A stretch of DNA of 64,000 nucleotides. Origin: Thalassospira tepidiphila MCCC 1A03514. Lineage in GTDB: Bacteria > Pseudomonadota > Alphaproteobacteria > Rhodospirillales > Thalassospiraceae. The notes below the pieces were generated by a model. That model saw nothing but the letters and a program-made list of their open reading frames with translations, ran no database searches and had not been told where the DNA came from. The position numbers and the translations under genes were made by a program. The DNA lies in assembly GCF_001662875.1 (NCBI RefSeq), contig NZ_JPVZ01000001.1, forward strand, positions 310,001 to 374,000. The letters run 5' to 3'. Each line of letters opens with the position of its first letter. Position 1 is the first letter of the stretch. Positions 51,757 to 62,189 of this stretch are shown in pieces.

Positions 51757-54024
51757 ATGAACATCCCATTTGCCCCACGTCATCTTCAGACCAAATACCA
51801 GGCACCCGGCGCATTGATGCTCCTGCAATGTCTTCTGGTCATTGCTGTTGTTTGTCTTCTTTCTTCAGTGCTGTGGGTTTCCCAGGCAAACGCGCAAAAC
51901 AAACCTGTTCTGGCGCAGTTCATTGAAAAAGTTCCCGCAGCATCCCTGGTCGAGGGTGCTGATGATTATGGTCCGGTTCAAAAAGACGTGCCGGTCGCAC
52001 CGGTTCTCAAGAACGGTGAGCAGATCGGCTGGGCTTTTATTACCTCTGATTTTGTTGGCACCACCGGCTATTCCGGCAAACCGATCCATGTGATGGTCGC
52101 TGTTGACTCACAGGCCCGGATCATCGGTGTCAAACTGGTCAAGCATTCCGAACCGATTGTCCTGATTGGCATTCCAGAAGAGCGGATCGCGTCACTCACC
52201 GAGGGATATGTCGGCTTTGACCTAGTTGCCGCAACAAAAGATGCAGACCACGAGCTGAATATTATTTCCGGTGCAACGGTGACCATTATGGTCATCGATG
52301 ACTCGATCCTGCGCTCGGGCATCAAGGTTGCGCGCATGCTCGAATTGGGTGGATTGAGTGCCCCGGAGCAATCCAATGCAGCACAATTCAAAATCAGATC
52401 GGATGCGACCGCCCCGGAAGACTGGTTCACACTGGTTGGTGACGGGACTATTCGTCGCATGTCACTTGATGTCGGTCAGGTAAACGATGCATTTGCCACG
52501 ATGGATGATCCAAGGGCGCTTGAGCGGCCAATCGAAGCCCCGGCCGAAGAAACCTTCATCGACATGTATGTCTCGCTTGTCAGCATCCCGGCCATTGGCA
52601 AGGCCACACTTGGCGAGCGCGGCTACAACAATCTGAAAACCTGGCTCAAGGATGGCGAAGAAGCCATTCTTGTTACCGCCCGGGGACAATACTCCTTCAA
52701 GGGTTCGGGATATGTCCGCGGCGGCTTGTTTGACCGTATCCAGCTTATTCAGGGCGATATGTCGGTACGTTTCCGCGACCGCAACCATCGCCGTGTTGGT
52801 GACATCATGGCCGATGGCGCACCGCAATTCAAAGAGATGGATCTGTTCAAGATCCCGGCAAGCAGCAACTTTGACCCGACACAACCCTGGCGTCTGGAAC
52901 TTCTTGTCCATCGTGATGTCGGCGCAATTGAACGTCTCTACACCACCTTTGACATCGGCTGGCAGCCGCCAGTCAACTACCTCACCAAGATAGTTTCGCC
53001 GACGCCAGAGGCTAACAACTCAACCGGGGCCAGTTTCGCAACGGACGAACAGACTGCCAAAACCGCCCTTTGGCAGCGGATCTGGCGTGACAAGACGGTC
53101 GAAATCGTCGTGCTCAGCATCATGCTGATTGTTCTGACCGCCGCATTCTTCTTCCAGGGCTTCCTGACACGTTCTGCAAAATTTACCTTCTGGTTCCGCA
53201 TCTGCTTCCTGACTGTCACGCTGGTGTTCCTTGGCTGGTATGCCAACGCACAGCTTTCCGTCGTCAATCTTATGGCGCTGACCAACTCGCTTGTGACGGG
53301 ATTTACCTGGGAAGCGTTCCTGCTTGATCCACTGACCTTTATTCTGTGGTTCTCGGTTGCTGCGGCGCTGATCTTCTGGGGGCGCGGTGCCTATTGCGGC
53401 TGGTTGTGCCCGTTTGGCGCGCTTCAGGAACTGACCAACCGGATTGCCAAATTCTTCCATGTCCCGCAATGGACGCTTCCGTGGGGGCTGCATGAACGGC
53501 TCTGGGCGGTGAAATACATCATCTTCCTTGGCCTGTTTGGCACCATGCTGGCCTCCATTGATCAGGCGGAGAAGCTGGCCGAGGTCGAACCTTTCAAGAC
53601 CGCCATCATCCTCAAATTTGATCGGGCATGGCCGTTTGTTCTTTACGCGCTTGTCCTTCTTGGCGCCGGGCTTTTCGTCGAACGGTTCTATTGCCGGTAT
53701 CTGTGCCCATTGGGCGCAGCCCTCGCGATCCCGGCGCGTATGCGCATGTTTGACTGGCTCAAACGCTACAAGGAATGCGGCAGCCCCTGCCAGAGCTGCG
53801 CGCATGAATGCATGGTTCAAGCCATCCACCCCACTGGAGAAATCAACCCCAACGAGTGTCACAACTGCCTTCACTGTCAGGTGCTGTATCAAAGCGAAAA
53901 AATCTGTCCGGTCGTGATCAAGAAACTCAAGCGGCAGGAAAGCCTCTTGGCAAGCACGGAAGGCGCACAAAAAGCGCTGAACCGGACCCGGACGACCAAG
54001 CAAAATCTCAAGGAGAAGTCATGA
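51757..54024 (+). CDS. nosR: Nitrous oxide reductase maturation/electron donor protein NosR
   Basis: A 755-residue membrane flavo-iron-sulfur protein. Signal/anchor helix near residues 20-45, then a periplasmic FMN-binding domain with the flavinylation motif SGATVT (about residue 165-170) where FMN is attached to Thr. Five or so helices follow, with the cytoplasmic cysteine motifs [10 protein letters not shown] and [10 protein letters not shown], then two 4Fe-4S clusters ([12 protein letters not shown] and [18 protein letters not shown]). It passes electrons to NosZ. ATG 51757 follows AAGG. Overlaps nosZ. Confidence 0.95.
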   Translation: MNIPFAPRHLQTKYQAPGALMLLQCLLVIAVVCLLSSVLWVSQANAQNKPVLAQFIEKVPAASLVEGADDYGPVQKDVPVAPVLKNGEQIGWAFITSDFVGTTGYSGKPIHVMVAVDSQARIIGVKLVKHSEPIVLIGIPEERIASLTEGYVGFDLVAATKDADHELNIISGATVTIMVIDDSILRSGIKVARMLELGGLSAPEQSNAAQFKIRSDATAPEDWFTLVGDGTIRRMSLDVGQVNDAFATMDDPRALERPIEAPAEETFIDMYVSLVSIPAIGKATLGERGYNNLKTWLKDGEEAILVTARGQYSFKGSGYVRGGLFDRIQLIQGDMSVRFRDRNHRRVGDIMADGAPQFKEMDLFKIPASSNFDPTQPWRLELLVHRDVGAIERLYTTFDIGWQPPVNYLTKIVSPTPEANNSTGASFATDEQTAKTALWQRIWRDKTVEIVVLSIMLIVLTAAFFFQGFLTRSAKFTFWFRICFLTVTLVFLGWYANAQLSVVNLMALTNSLVTGFTWEAFLLDPLTFILWFSVAAALIFWGRGAYCGWLCPFGALQELTNRIAKFFHVPQWTLPWGLHERLWAVKYIIFLGLFGTMLASIDQAEKLAEVEPFKTAIILKFDRAWPFVLYALVLLGAGLFVERFYCRYLCPLGAALAIPARMRMFDWLKRYKECGSPCQSCAHECMVQAIHPTGEINPNECHNCLHCQVLYQSEKICPVVIKKLKRQESLLASTEGAQKALNRTRTTKQNLKEKS

Positions 54025-55970
54025 TGTCTGACAAAACATCCAAACCCGGAATCAGCCGACGTGATCTATTTGGCGTAGCCGCTGGCGGTGCTGCCTTTGC
54101 CGGTGCGGCAGGTGCTGCACGCTTGGCAGCAGTCGGTGGCGCAACCGGTGCTGCAACAGCCCTTTCGATTGGCAGCGCCCAGGCTTCAACCGGCGCTGAA
54201 GCAAGCCTCGCCCCCGGTCAGCTTGATGAGTATTACGGTTTCTGGTCGTCGGGCCAGACGGGCGAAATGCGCATTCTGGGTATCCCGTCCATGCGTGAAC
54301 TTATGCGCGTTCCTGTTTTCAACCGTTGCTCGGCAACGGGTTGGGGGCAGACCAATGAAAGCCTGAATGTTCTTACCGAGAACATGTTGCCCAAAACCAA
54401 GGAATTTCTCGCTGCCAACGGCAAGAAGATCCATGATAACGGCGACTTGCACCACGTCCATATGTCCTTCACCGAAGGCAAGTATGACGGCCGTTTCCTG
54501 TTCATGAATGACAAGGCGAATACGCGCGTGGCGCGTGTGCGTTGCGATGTCATGAAGGCTGACAAGGTCCTGGAAATCCCGAACGCAAAGGCCATTCACG
54601 GCCTGCGTCCGCAAAAATGGCCGCGTACCAACTATGTCTTTGCCAATGGCGAGGACGAGACGCCGATGGTCAATGACGGCAAGGTGCTTGATGATCCGTC
54701 GCAATACGTAAACTTCTACACTGCAATCGACGCAGACGAGATGCAGGTCGCATGGCAGGTCATGGTATCGGGCAACCTTGATAACACCGACGCCGACTAT
54801 GACGGCAAATATGCCTTTTCAACCAGCTACAACTCGGAAATGGGGATGAACCTTGCGGAGATGACCGCGTCCGAGCTTGATCACGTTGTTGTCTTTAACA
54901 TCAAGGAAATCGAAAAAGGCATCGCAGCAGGCGATTACATCGAACTCAATGGTGTAAAAGTTATCGATGGCCGCAAAGGCAAGAACAAGAACTACACCCG
55001 ATACATCCCGATCCCCAACAGTCCGCATGGCTGTAACATGGCACCGGACAAGAAGCACCTTTGCATCGCCGGCAAGCTTTCCCCGACTGTATCGGTGATT
55101 GATGTCACCAAGCTGGATGCCGTGTTCTATAACGGCGCAGAACCGCGTTCCGCCGTTGTTGCCGAACCGGAACTGGGTCTTGGTCCGCTACATACCGCAT
55201 TTGACGGCAAGGGTAACGCACTGACCACCCTGTTCCTCGACAGTCAGGTGGTCAAATGGAACATTGAAAAAGCCGTGCGTGCCTATGCTGGTGAAAATGT
55301 CGATCCGATCATCAAAAAGGTCGATGTCCATTACCAGCCGGGCCACAACTCCACCTCGATGGGGGAAACTCTGGAAGCTGACGGGAAATGGTTCATTTCA
55401 ATGAACAAGTTCTCCAAGGACCGCTTCCTGAATGTCGGCCCGCTTAAGCCAGAAAACGAACAGCTGTTCTCGATGCAGGGCGATGATCTGGTTCTTATGC
55501 ATGATGGTCCGACATTCGCCGAACCCCATGATTCGATCATTGTTCACCGTTCGGTGGTCACCCCGGCCAGTGTCTGGAATCGTCAGGATCCGATGTGGGC
55601 CAGAACCCGCGAACAAGCCGAGGCAGATGGCGTCGACATTGACGACTGGACCGAAACCGTTGTCCGCGATGGCAACAAGGTCCGTGTCTATATGAGTTCT
55701 TCAGCGCCAACCTTCAGCCTTGAGTCCTTCAAGGTCAAGGAAGGCGATGAAGTAACCGTCATCATCACCAACATGGACGACATCGATGACCTGACACACG
55801 GTTTCACCATGGGGGACCATGGCGTTGCATTCGAGGTCGGCCCACAAGCAACTGCATCGGCAACCTTTGTCGCCTCCAAACCGGGTGTCTACTGGTACTA
55901 TTGCCAGTGGTTCTGTCATGCCCTGCACATGGAAATGCGTGGCCGTATGTTCGTTGAACCGCGGAGTTAA
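54021..55970 (+). CDS. nosZ: Nitrous-oxide reductase NosZ (clade I, Tat-exported)
   Basis: A 649-residue copper enzyme reducing N2O to N2 in the periplasm. A Tat signal ([12 protein letters not shown]) marks clade I. The seven-bladed propeller carries the CuZ histidines, visible in [34 protein letters not shown] and [10 protein letters not shown]. The C-terminal cupredoxin domain has the CuA motif [12 protein letters not shown] with its two Cys, His and Met, plus the earlier LTHGF His. AAGGAG precedes; ATG at 54021 overlaps the nosR stop and one at 54024 is equally possible. Confidence 0.97.
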   Translation: MMSDKTSKPGISRRDLFGVAAGGAAFAGAAGAARLAAVGGATGAATALSIGSAQASTGAEASLAPGQLDEYYGFWSSGQTGEMRILGIPSMRELMRVPVFNRCSATGWGQTNESLNVLTENMLPKTKEFLAANGKKIHDNGDLHHVHMSFTEGKYDGRFLFMNDKANTRVARVRCDVMKADKVLEIPNAKAIHGLRPQKWPRTNYVFANGEDETPMVNDGKVLDDPSQYVNFYTAIDADEMQVAWQVMVSGNLDNTDADYDGKYAFSTSYNSEMGMNLAEMTASELDHVVVFNIKEIEKGIAAGDYIELNGVKVIDGRKGKNKNYTRYIPIPNSPHGCNMAPDKKHLCIAGKLSPTVSVIDVTKLDAVFYNGAEPRSAVVAEPELGLGPLHTAFDGKGNALTTLFLDSQVVKWNIEKAVRAYAGENVDPIIKKVDVHYQPGHNSTSMGETLEADGKWFISMNKFSKDRFLNVGPLKPENEQLFSMQGDDLVLMHDGPTFAEPHDSIIVHRSVVTPASVWNRQDPMWARTREQAEADGVDIDDWTETVVRDGNKVRVYMSSSAPTFSLESFKVKEGDEVTVIITNMDDIDDLTHGFTMGDHGVAFEVGPQATASATFVASKPGVYWYYCQWFCHALHMEMRGRMFVEPRS

Positions 55971-55976
55971 CCTGTG

Positions 55977-57314
55977 ATGTTGCGCCCCGTCATGATGATC
56001 TTAGCCATGGCTGTCTTGCCGCTGCAGGTTCTTGCGGCAACGCAATCTGTGCCGTCAACTGACGGGGCGCTGATCTCTGCCATCGCCGGGGCTGCCCCCG
56101 GCGATGTGCTGCTGCTTGATCCGGGGCTCCATCAGGGTCCCATAGAACTCGATAGGCCCGTCACCATTGATGGTCAGGGCAAAGCAAAAATTTATGGAAA
56201 CAAGACCGGAAGCGTCATTTCTGTAACCGGAACGGATATCACCATCCGTGGGCTTGAGATCGTGGGTTCGGGTTCAGCACATGAAACAATTGATTCCGGC
56301 ATCCAGCTCCATCGGACAGCCGCACGTATTCTGGTCGAGGATAACCGCATCCTCGGAAACCTCTATGGGGTTGATATTCACGGCGCCAAACAAGCCACGG
56401 TGCGCGAAAATGTCATTATCGGACGCCGCGATCACAGACTGAATTCGCGTGGCAACGGCATATATGTCTGGAACGCGCCGGGAACACTGGTCGAAAACAA
56501 CGAGATCCAATTCGGACGCGACGGCATTTTCGTGAACACCTCCAATCGCGGCGTCTTCCGTGGCAATCTGATGCGCGATCTGCGATTTGCGGTGCATTAC
56601 ATGTATGCCCATGATTCAGAAATCTCGGGCAATGTGTCGATTGGCAATCACCTTGGTTTTGCCCTGATGTATTCGAACCGCATCACGGTGCGCGATAATC
56701 TGTCTCTTGCTGATCGTGACCAGGGCTTGATGCTGAACTATACCAACAAGTCTGATCTGGTCGGAAATCTGGTACGCGGCGCAGGAGGGAAATGCCTGTT
56801 TATCTATAACGCGCATCACAATCTGATCGGGGACAACCGGTTCGAGGGCTGCCAGACCGGCATACATTTCACCGCTGGTTCCGAAAGCAATGCCCTGACA
56901 GGCAATGCCTTCATCGCCAACAAAACCCAGGTCAAGTATGTCGGGACCCGTGACGTCGAATGGAGTTTCGATGGCCGGGGAAATTTCTGGTCCGATCATC
57001 CGGTATTCGATCTTGATGGCAACGGCATTGCTGACAGCCGGTTCCGGCCAAACGATCTTGTCGATCATATTTTATGGTCCCAACCCGCAGCCGGTATGCT
57101 TTTGGGATCACCCGCCGTTCAATTGATCCGCTGGAGCCAGGCACACTTCCCCGCAACGTTGCCGGGCGGGGTCGTCGACAGCTTCCCGCTCATGAAACCG
57201 ATCGAAATTCCGGTTCCCGAAGAAATCGTCTCTCTTGAAATGGCTGCTCGCGCCAATCCTGTCTGGCTGCGTGAAAGGACTGAAAATGTGTCTGACCCTC
57301 TCACAAGTCACTAA
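55977..57314 (+). CDS. nosD: Nitrous oxide reductase copper-center assembly protein NosD
   Basis: A 445-residue periplasmic right-handed beta-helix protein (signal peptide ending near LAATQ). Repeated NosD/CASH turns are visible, for example ILVEDNRILGNLYGVDIHGA, GTLVENNEIQFGRDGIFVNT and ISGNVSIGNHLGFALMY. NosD works with the ABC proteins NosF and NosY to build the CuZ site. A GTG lies at 55974, but the ATG at 55977 after GCGGAG is preferred. The end overlaps nosF by 29 bp. Confidence 0.95.
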   Translation: MLRPVMMILAMAVLPLQVLAATQSVPSTDGALISAIAGAAPGDVLLLDPGLHQGPIELDRPVTIDGQGKAKIYGNKTGSVISVTGTDITIRGLEIVGSGSAHETIDSGIQLHRTAARILVEDNRILGNLYGVDIHGAKQATVRENVIIGRRDHRLNSRGNGIYVWNAPGTLVENNEIQFGRDGIFVNTSNRGVFRGNLMRDLRFAVHYMYAHDSEISGNVSIGNHLGFALMYSNRITVRDNLSLADRDQGLMLNYTNKSDLVGNLVRGAGGKCLFIYNAHHNLIGDNRFEGCQTGIHFTAGSESNALTGNAFIANKTQVKYVGTRDVEWSFDGRGNFWSDHPVFDLDGNGIADSRFRPNDLVDHILWSQPAAGMLLGSPAVQLIRWSQAHFPATLPGGVVDSFPLMKPIEIPVPEEIVSLEMAARANPVWLRERTENVSDPLTSH

Positions 57315-58176
57315 ACGCTATGATGATCATACCGTTCTTGATGCGGTTGGCTTTGATGTTGCCGCAGGTGAACGCGTTGCCTTGCTCGGCCATAATGGTG
57401 CCGGAAAATCGACACTGATGAAGATCATTCTCGGCCTTGTCACTGCAGAAGGGGGAACGGTTTCTGTCCATGGTCTTGCACCCGGAAGTTACCGGGCCCG
57501 CATGCAAACAGCCTATCTCGCGGAAAACGCGTCCTTTCATCCGTCGCTGACCGGACAAGAACAGCTTCGATATTATCTTCGACTTCGCGGCGAAGATCCC
57601 CGAAAGGCCGCATCGCTTCTTGAACGCGTCGGATTGGGGGCAGCAGCAAACCGCCGCATTGGCACCTATTCCAAGGGAATGCGCCAACGTGTCGGCATGG
57701 CTCAGGCGCTTATTGGTGAACCGAAACTCCTGATCCTTGATGAACCGACAAGCGGTCTCGACCCGGTATCACGACGCGAGTTCTATGTCATTCTTGATGA
57801 ACTGGCAGCACAAGGCACCGCAATTCTTTTGTCTTCTCATGCCCTTACCGAGGTTGAGGCCAGAACTGACCGGATTGTCATTCTGTCGTCAGGCGTAATG
57901 GTCGCAAACGATACCCTGGCAAACCTGCGTCAACAGGCATCGCTACCCATCCGCCTTCAGGTATCTGCCCAACGCGGCAAGGCAGACGAGGTCGCCCAAA
58001 AGCTTTCCGGGGAACGCAGCAACGGCGTGATTGTCGATCTGGTGTGCAATTCCGAGCAAAAGCTCGCACGTCTTGGCGATATCTCGGCACTGGGGCCATT
58101 GGTCGATGATGTCGATGTCATTCCGCCAAGCCTGGAAGATATCTATAGCCATTTCAGCAAACGGGGGAACGCATGA
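57286..58176 (+). CDS. nosF: Copper-processing ABC transporter ATPase NosF
   Basis: A 296-residue ABC ATPase: Walker A GHNGAGKSTLMKII, signature YSKGMRQRVGMAQAL, Walker [14 protein letters not shown], switch His in LLSSHALTEVEA. A C-terminal extension of about 80 residues follows. It powers NosDFY-mediated maturation of NosZ. ATG 57286 follows AAAGGA; the longer frame back to 57235 lies inside nosD. Confidence 0.94.
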   Translation: MCLTLSQVTKRYDDHTVLDAVGFDVAAGERVALLGHNGAGKSTLMKIILGLVTAEGGTVSVHGLAPGSYRARMQTAYLAENASFHPSLTGQEQLRYYLRLRGEDPRKAASLLERVGLGAAANRRIGTYSKGMRQRVGMAQALIGEPKLLILDEPTSGLDPVSRREFYVILDELAAQGTAILLSSHALTEVEARTDRIVILSSGVMVANDTLANLRQQASLPIRLQVSAQRGKADEVAQKLSGERSNGVIVDLVCNSEQKLARLGDISALGPLVDDVDVIPPSLEDIYSHFSKRGNA

Positions 58177-58994
58177 ACAAGGTTCTGGCAACAGCCCATA
58201 GCGAATTCATCATTGCGCTTCGTAACCGCTGGGTGGCGATTTCTGTCGCGATGATGGTGTTGTTTTCACTTGTATTATCTGCTGCGGGCAGTGCCCCGAC
58301 CGGCGCAGTTGGTGTGGATAAACTGTCCGTCACCGTCGCAAGCCTGACATCCCTTGCGGTGTATCTTGTGCCGTTGGTTGCACTGTTGATGTCCTTTGAC
58401 GCAATCGCAGGCGAAATCGAACGCGGCACCTTGTCCCTTGTTCTGACCTATCCCGTCGCCCGCGGGGAACTGGTCCTTGGGAAATTCATCGCCCATCTGG
58501 CGATCCTGAGTATCGCCGTCTTGGCCGGCTACGGAATTGCCGCCGTTGCTGCGATTGCAACAGACCCCAATGCGCTTGTTGGCATCCCTGCACTGTTTCG
58601 CCTGTTCTGGTCGTCGCTTCTTCTTGGCGCGACGTTCCTTGGGATCGGTTATGGCATATCGGCATTCGCACGCAGACCCGGCGCAGCAGCAGGATTGGTG
58701 ATCGGGCTCTGGCTGGTTCTGATCGTTTTATATGATCTTGGCCTCTTGGCGGCCATTGTCGCCGATGATGGCGGAACCTTCACAACGCATTATTTTCCGT
58801 GGTTGCTAATCGGCAATCCGGCAGATGCCTTTCGGATATATAACCTTGCCGTTTCGGATGCGACCGCTGCTGCAGCCGGCCTGACGGGGGCTGCCAATAG
58901 CATCCCCGCTGTTCATGCCCTGATATCCATTCTGATCTGGCCGGTGATTGCCACGATCCTCGCCTGGCAGATTTTCAGGAGGGTGACGCCATGA
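58173..58994 (+). CDS. nosY: NosY ABC permease
   Basis: A 273-residue inner-membrane protein with six hydrophobic helices, ABC-2 type. The loop DAIAGEIERGTLSLVLTYPV with the following RGELVLGKF is the NosY/ABC-2 signature. Forms the membrane part of the NosDFY complex. Coupled to nosF and nosL by ATGA overlaps on both sides. Confidence 0.94.
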   Translation: MNKVLATAHSEFIIALRNRWVAISVAMMVLFSLVLSAAGSAPTGAVGVDKLSVTVASLTSLAVYLVPLVALLMSFDAIAGEIERGTLSLVLTYPVARGELVLGKFIAHLAILSIAVLAGYGIAAVAAIATDPNALVGIPALFRLFWSSLLLGATFLGIGYGISAFARRPGAAAGLVIGLWLVLIVLYDLGLLAAIVADDGGTFTTHYFPWLLIGNPADAFRIYNLAVSDATAAAAGLTGAANSIPAVHALISILIWPVIATILAWQIFRRVTP

Positions 58995-59584
58995 TTTCCC
59001 GACTTGCGCTATCTTCAGTCACAATCGGCCTGCTTATTCTTGCCGGATGTCAGCAGCAGACGAAAGATACCATGCCGCCACCGGTCGCCATGACTGAAGA
59101 AGCTGTCGGACATTTCTGCCAGATGAACATTCTTGAGCATGCAGGCCCGAAGGCACAAATTCATCTTGAAGGTTTGCCCTACCCCCTGTTTTTCAGTCAG
59201 GTTCGCGATGGCATTGCCTATGAACGCATGCCCGAACAAAACTATAAAATCCGTGCGATTTACGTCACCGACATGTCCAGGGCCCATGACTGGGAAAATG
59301 TCGGACGAGAAAACTGGATACCGGCAACCAGTGCGCATTATGTCGTCGCTTCTGCCAAGACCGGGGGTATGGGGGCACCGGAACTTGTTCCCTTCTCTGA
59401 TCAGGACGATGCCAAGAATTTCGTCAGTCGCCATGGCGGCCAGATAATGCGCCTTGAAGACATTGATGACGTGCTGGTTCTAAACAGTGTGCCCGTAACA
59501 CCATCCGCCGAGACACACGAAACGGCGATCATGCCAGATGACGACGATTATCGCGCGCGTCTTGAAAAACTTCGCAAAGAATGA
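58991..59584 (+). CDS. nosL: NosL copper chaperone lipoprotein
   Basis: A 197-residue lipoprotein; the lipobox LILAGC gives a lipidated Cys at about residue 19. The conserved region VGHFCQMNILEHAGPKAQIH contains the Cys-x-Met copper-binding motif of NosL, and YVVASAKTGGMGAPELVPFS matches the family core. Delivers Cu(I) to apo-NosZ in the periplasm. The acidic tail (AIMPDDDDYRARLEKL) is unremarkable for the family. Confidence 0.94.
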   Translation: MISRLALSSVTIGLLILAGCQQQTKDTMPPPVAMTEEAVGHFCQMNILEHAGPKAQIHLEGLPYPLFFSQVRDGIAYERMPEQNYKIRAIYVTDMSRAHDWENVGRENWIPATSAHYVVASAKTGGMGAPELVPFSDQDDAKNFVSRHGGQIMRLEDIDDVLVLNSVPVTPSAETHETAIMPDDDDYRARLEKLRKE

Positions 59585-59592
59585 GGTCCGCC

Positions 59593-60519
59593 ATGTCCGA
59601 CTTTTCACGACGCCGGTTTCTGACCATATTTGCCGCCGCTGGCGCACTCTCGGCTGCACCGTTTGCATTAAAGGCACAGCATCCGGTCCGCACTTGGAAG
59701 GGCGTTGCAATGGGGTCTGCTGCATCGATCAGCCTGTCGCACCCCAACGCTGACGACATCCTTTTGCGTGCAACCCGCGAACTTGAACGACTGGAAAATA
59801 TCTTCAGTCTCTATCGGGAAAATTCCACGCTCGCACAATTGAACCGCGATGGTGTGGTTAACACTCCGCCTTTCGAACTTTTGGAATGCCTGGGACTGTG
59901 CGGGACCATAAACCAGGCAAGTGGTGGCCTTTTTGATCCAACGGTTCAGCCGCTTTGGCAACTCTATGCGCAAAGCTATTCAGAAGGCCGGGCGCCCGAG
60001 AATGTTTTTATCCGTAAAACACTTTCAAGAACAGGCTGGGACAAGGTTGTTATCAATCAGAGCCAGGTCAGCTTCAGAAGACCGAACATGGCAATGACCC
60101 TGAATGGAATTGCCCAGGGCTACGTTGCAGACCGTATCGCCAAGTTGCTTCGCGATGACGGATTGAACAACGTCCTGATCAATACCGGCGAGTTCGCGGC
60201 TCTGGGCGGCCACCCTGAAGGTGAAGACTGGCCTGTTTCAATCAATACCGGATCAGAAATTCGAAAAGAAAGGGTAATGTTGCGCGACAACGCCTTGGCA
60301 ACATCACTGCCGAACGGCACCTTCTTTGATCAGGCGGGCCTTGTTGGTCACATTCTTGATCCGCGCACCGGCCGTCCCGCACAAGCACGCCCAACAGCGG
60401 TTAGTGTAACTGCAACAAAGGCAGCTGTGGCCGATGGGCTCAGCACGGCAATTTGCCTTATGAATAAAGGCGAGGCAGACAAATTGCTCGCACAGTTCCC
60501 GAGCGCAAAACTGGTCTAG
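59593..60519 (+). CDS. nosX: NosX: FAD:protein FMN transferase (ApbE family)
   Basis: A 308-residue periplasmic ApbE-like protein with a Tat signal (SRRRFLTIFAAAG). The conserved AMTLNGIAQGYVADRIAKLL and VLINTGEFAALGGHPEGEDW blocks and the late LSTAICLM are present. It transfers FMN from FAD to the Thr of NosR. ATG at 59593 follows GAGG; the frame begins at 59581 overlapping nosL. Last gene of the nos operon; no strong terminator follows. Confidence 0.93.
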   Translation: MSDFSRRRFLTIFAAAGALSAAPFALKAQHPVRTWKGVAMGSAASISLSHPNADDILLRATRELERLENIFSLYRENSTLAQLNRDGVVNTPPFELLECLGLCGTINQASGGLFDPTVQPLWQLYAQSYSEGRAPENVFIRKTLSRTGWDKVVINQSQVSFRRPNMAMTLNGIAQGYVADRIAKLLRDDGLNNVLINTGEFAALGGHPEGEDWPVSINTGSEIRKERVMLRDNALATSLPNGTFFDQAGLVGHILDPRTGRPAQARPTAVSVTATKAAVADGLSTAICLMNKGEADKLLAQFPSAKLV

Positions 60520-60573
60520 CTTTGCCTCCCATACTGGATGACATTTCTGGCAAACGTTTGGAACGCCGCTGAG

Positions 60574-61269
60574 CTAGTGGGCCAGTTCCAGAAGTGCCTC
60601 ACGATCAAGTATCTGCAGTTTCGGCCCCGCCGATATGGCGCCAGATGCTTCAAGTTTGCGCAAGGACCGGGAAAACGTTTCTGGTGTAATACCGATCCGG
60701 CTGGCAATCTGGCGCTTATCGGGAAAGTTTTTGCCACTTGTGCCGTCGATGGCCGCGCCATTTCGGTCTTCAAAATCGATCAGAAACGCAGCAATCCGTT
60801 GGATCGGACGCGTATGGCGCAGTTTATAGATTTCCTCAAGGAAGAACCGTTCCCACCGCAACAGGCTTGCCAGCACATCTCCGACAACGTCAGGCGCGCT
60901 TTTGAGGATGCCAAGATAGGCAGTGCGCGGAATGGCCACGATTTCACAATTCTCGACGACCTGACATTCAACCGGATAGGACCGGCCCGCAAAGGAAACT
61001 GCCTCCGCAAAGGAACCGGCCTCGGTCAGGAAATGCATCACTGTTTCATCCCCCTGCGAGGAGGTTTTCACAAGCCGCAAATGACCGGACAAAAGAATGT
61101 AGAAATATTCGGCCACATCACCGGCCCGAAAAAGATGTTCCCCCCGCGCATGGCTTTCGACCTTGCATGTTCCCAGCAGTGTCTTTAGCCGTTCTTCCCC
61201 AAGTGCTGCCAACAGCGGCACCTGAAAGATTACATCATGATCTGCGCTAGACAGCGACCTTGAAACCAT
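60574..61269 (-). CDS. Crp/Fnr family regulator (Dnr-like), second of a pair
   Basis: A 231-residue regulator. The cNMP-binding-like sensor (VPLLAALGEERLKTLLGTCK; EHLFRAGDVAEYFYILLSGH) lacks the N-terminal Cys cluster of Fnr, so it does not carry an O2-sensing Fe-S cluster; heme-based NO sensing as in Dnr is possible. The HTH, RQIASRIGITPETFSRSLRK, has the ET-FSR residues that read TTGA half-sites. ATG 61269 follows GGGAGGAAC and overlaps the upstream regulator gene by 23 bp. Convergent to nosX. Confidence 0.88.
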   Translation of the reverse strand: MVSRSLSSADHDVIFQVPLLAALGEERLKTLLGTCKVESHARGEHLFRAGDVAEYFYILLSGHLRLVKTSSQGDETVMHFLTEAGSFAEAVSFAGRSYPVECQVVENCEIVAIPRTAYLGILKSAPDVVGDVLASLLRWERFFLEEIYKLRHTRPIQRIAAFLIDFEDRNGAAIDGTSGKNFPDKRQIASRIGITPETFSRSLRKLEASGAISAGPKLQILDREALLELAH

Positions 61270-61984
61270 CAGACTGTTCCTCCCTGGCTTCACTGCTTGA
61301 TAAACCACACCACTCGGCCAGCATCTCGGTATCTGCAATACGGATGATGTACCCGTTGGAGTGTTGGGAAACGCCATGTTCCGACAACTTTTTAAGCGCC
61401 CGGGAAAATGTCTCGCTTGTCATGCCAATCTTGCGTGCCAACGCAGACTTTTCCACGGTAAGCGGCGTTTCATGCGCATCCCCGACAGGAACGGCATCTG
61501 CAAGCAAATATATCCCCAAACGTTGGGCCGCTGACCGGCATTTCAGTTCCTCGGTCTGGCGTAACATTTGACATAGTCTTTCTGTTACAACCGACATCAT
61601 GGTTAATGCCCGATCAAAGTGCGCCGAGAGAAAATCGGCAAAGGCGGCGCCGTCAATCCGGATGGCGGTCGTCGCGTCCAGCGTTTTGATTGAAACGGCG
61701 TAACAGGCTTCCGGTGCCAGCGCACACTCACCTACAAGCTGTCCGTCACCCAGCAAATCAATAACACCGTCCTTGCCCTCCCCGTCCGTGTAGGACAACT
61801 CAACATGCCCATTCACAATCAGAAAAAGGGCCGATGCTGAGTCTCCGGCATGGATGATTACCGTATCTGGATCATACCGAACCCACGTACACAATGACGC
61901 CAGTTCCAGAATGTCGTCTTTCGGCCAGTTTTTGAAATAGCGCCCAGACTGGAGAACACCCGAGATTCGATCAATATCTCTCAT
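61247..61984 (-). CDS. Crp/Fnr family regulator (Dnr-like), first of a pair
   Basis: A 245-residue regulator with a cyclic-nucleotide-like sensor domain (TVIIHAGDSASALFLIVNGH; VGECALAPEACYAVSIKTLD) and HTH KSALARKIGMTSETFSRALK, again with ET-FSR. No N-terminal Fe-S cysteines. ATG 61984 after GGAA. Leads the two-gene leftward unit. The two regulators differ clearly in sequence and are not a recent duplication. Targets probably include the Fnr/Dnr boxes in this window. Confidence 0.88.
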   Translation of the reverse strand: MRDIDRISGVLQSGRYFKNWPKDDILELASLCTWVRYDPDTVIIHAGDSASALFLIVNGHVELSYTDGEGKDGVIDLLGDGQLVGECALAPEACYAVSIKTLDATTAIRIDGAAFADFLSAHFDRALTMMSVVTERLCQMLRQTEELKCRSAAQRLGIYLLADAVPVGDAHETPLTVEKSALARKIGMTSETFSRALKKLSEHGVSQHSNGYIIRIADTEMLAEWCGLSSSEAREEQSDGFKVAV

Positions 61985-62024
61985 TGTGAAGTTTCCATGG
62001 AAAAACGCGGTTGTAGTTAAGCAT

Positions 62025-62067
62025 TGGAACAAATCTAACATTCAACCGGCCGGGGTGGATTGTTCCA
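62025..62067. promoter_or_regulatory. Inverted repeat upstream of the regulator pair
   Basis: TGGAACAA (62025-62032) and TTGTTCCA (62060-62067) are exact reverse complements 27 bp apart, 41-83 bp upstream of the first Crp/Fnr start. Function unknown; it is not an Fnr box. Confidence 0.4.
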
Positions 62068-62117
62068 TGTCAAACAAGTCCGTCAGGCCCATAAAACAAA
62101 GTGCACCGTCCAGCAAA

Positions 62118-62143
62118 AAAGCCCTGCCAGTCAGCAGGGCTTT
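62118..62143 (-). terminator. Rho-independent terminator of ric/dnrN
   Basis: AAAGCCCTGC and GCAGGGCTTT form a perfect 10-bp stem around six bases, and the minus strand continues TTT, giving a six-T run. It lies 47 bp after the ric stop. Confidence 0.9.
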
Positions 62144-62189
62144 GTCACAGAAAACACGCGACGACATCGCTGTCACATTTTGCAGCAGA

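Noticed and set aside
53020-54003. 327-residue minus-strand frame opposite nosR
   Set aside because: Antisense to well-conserved NosR; charged, low-order sequence without family features.
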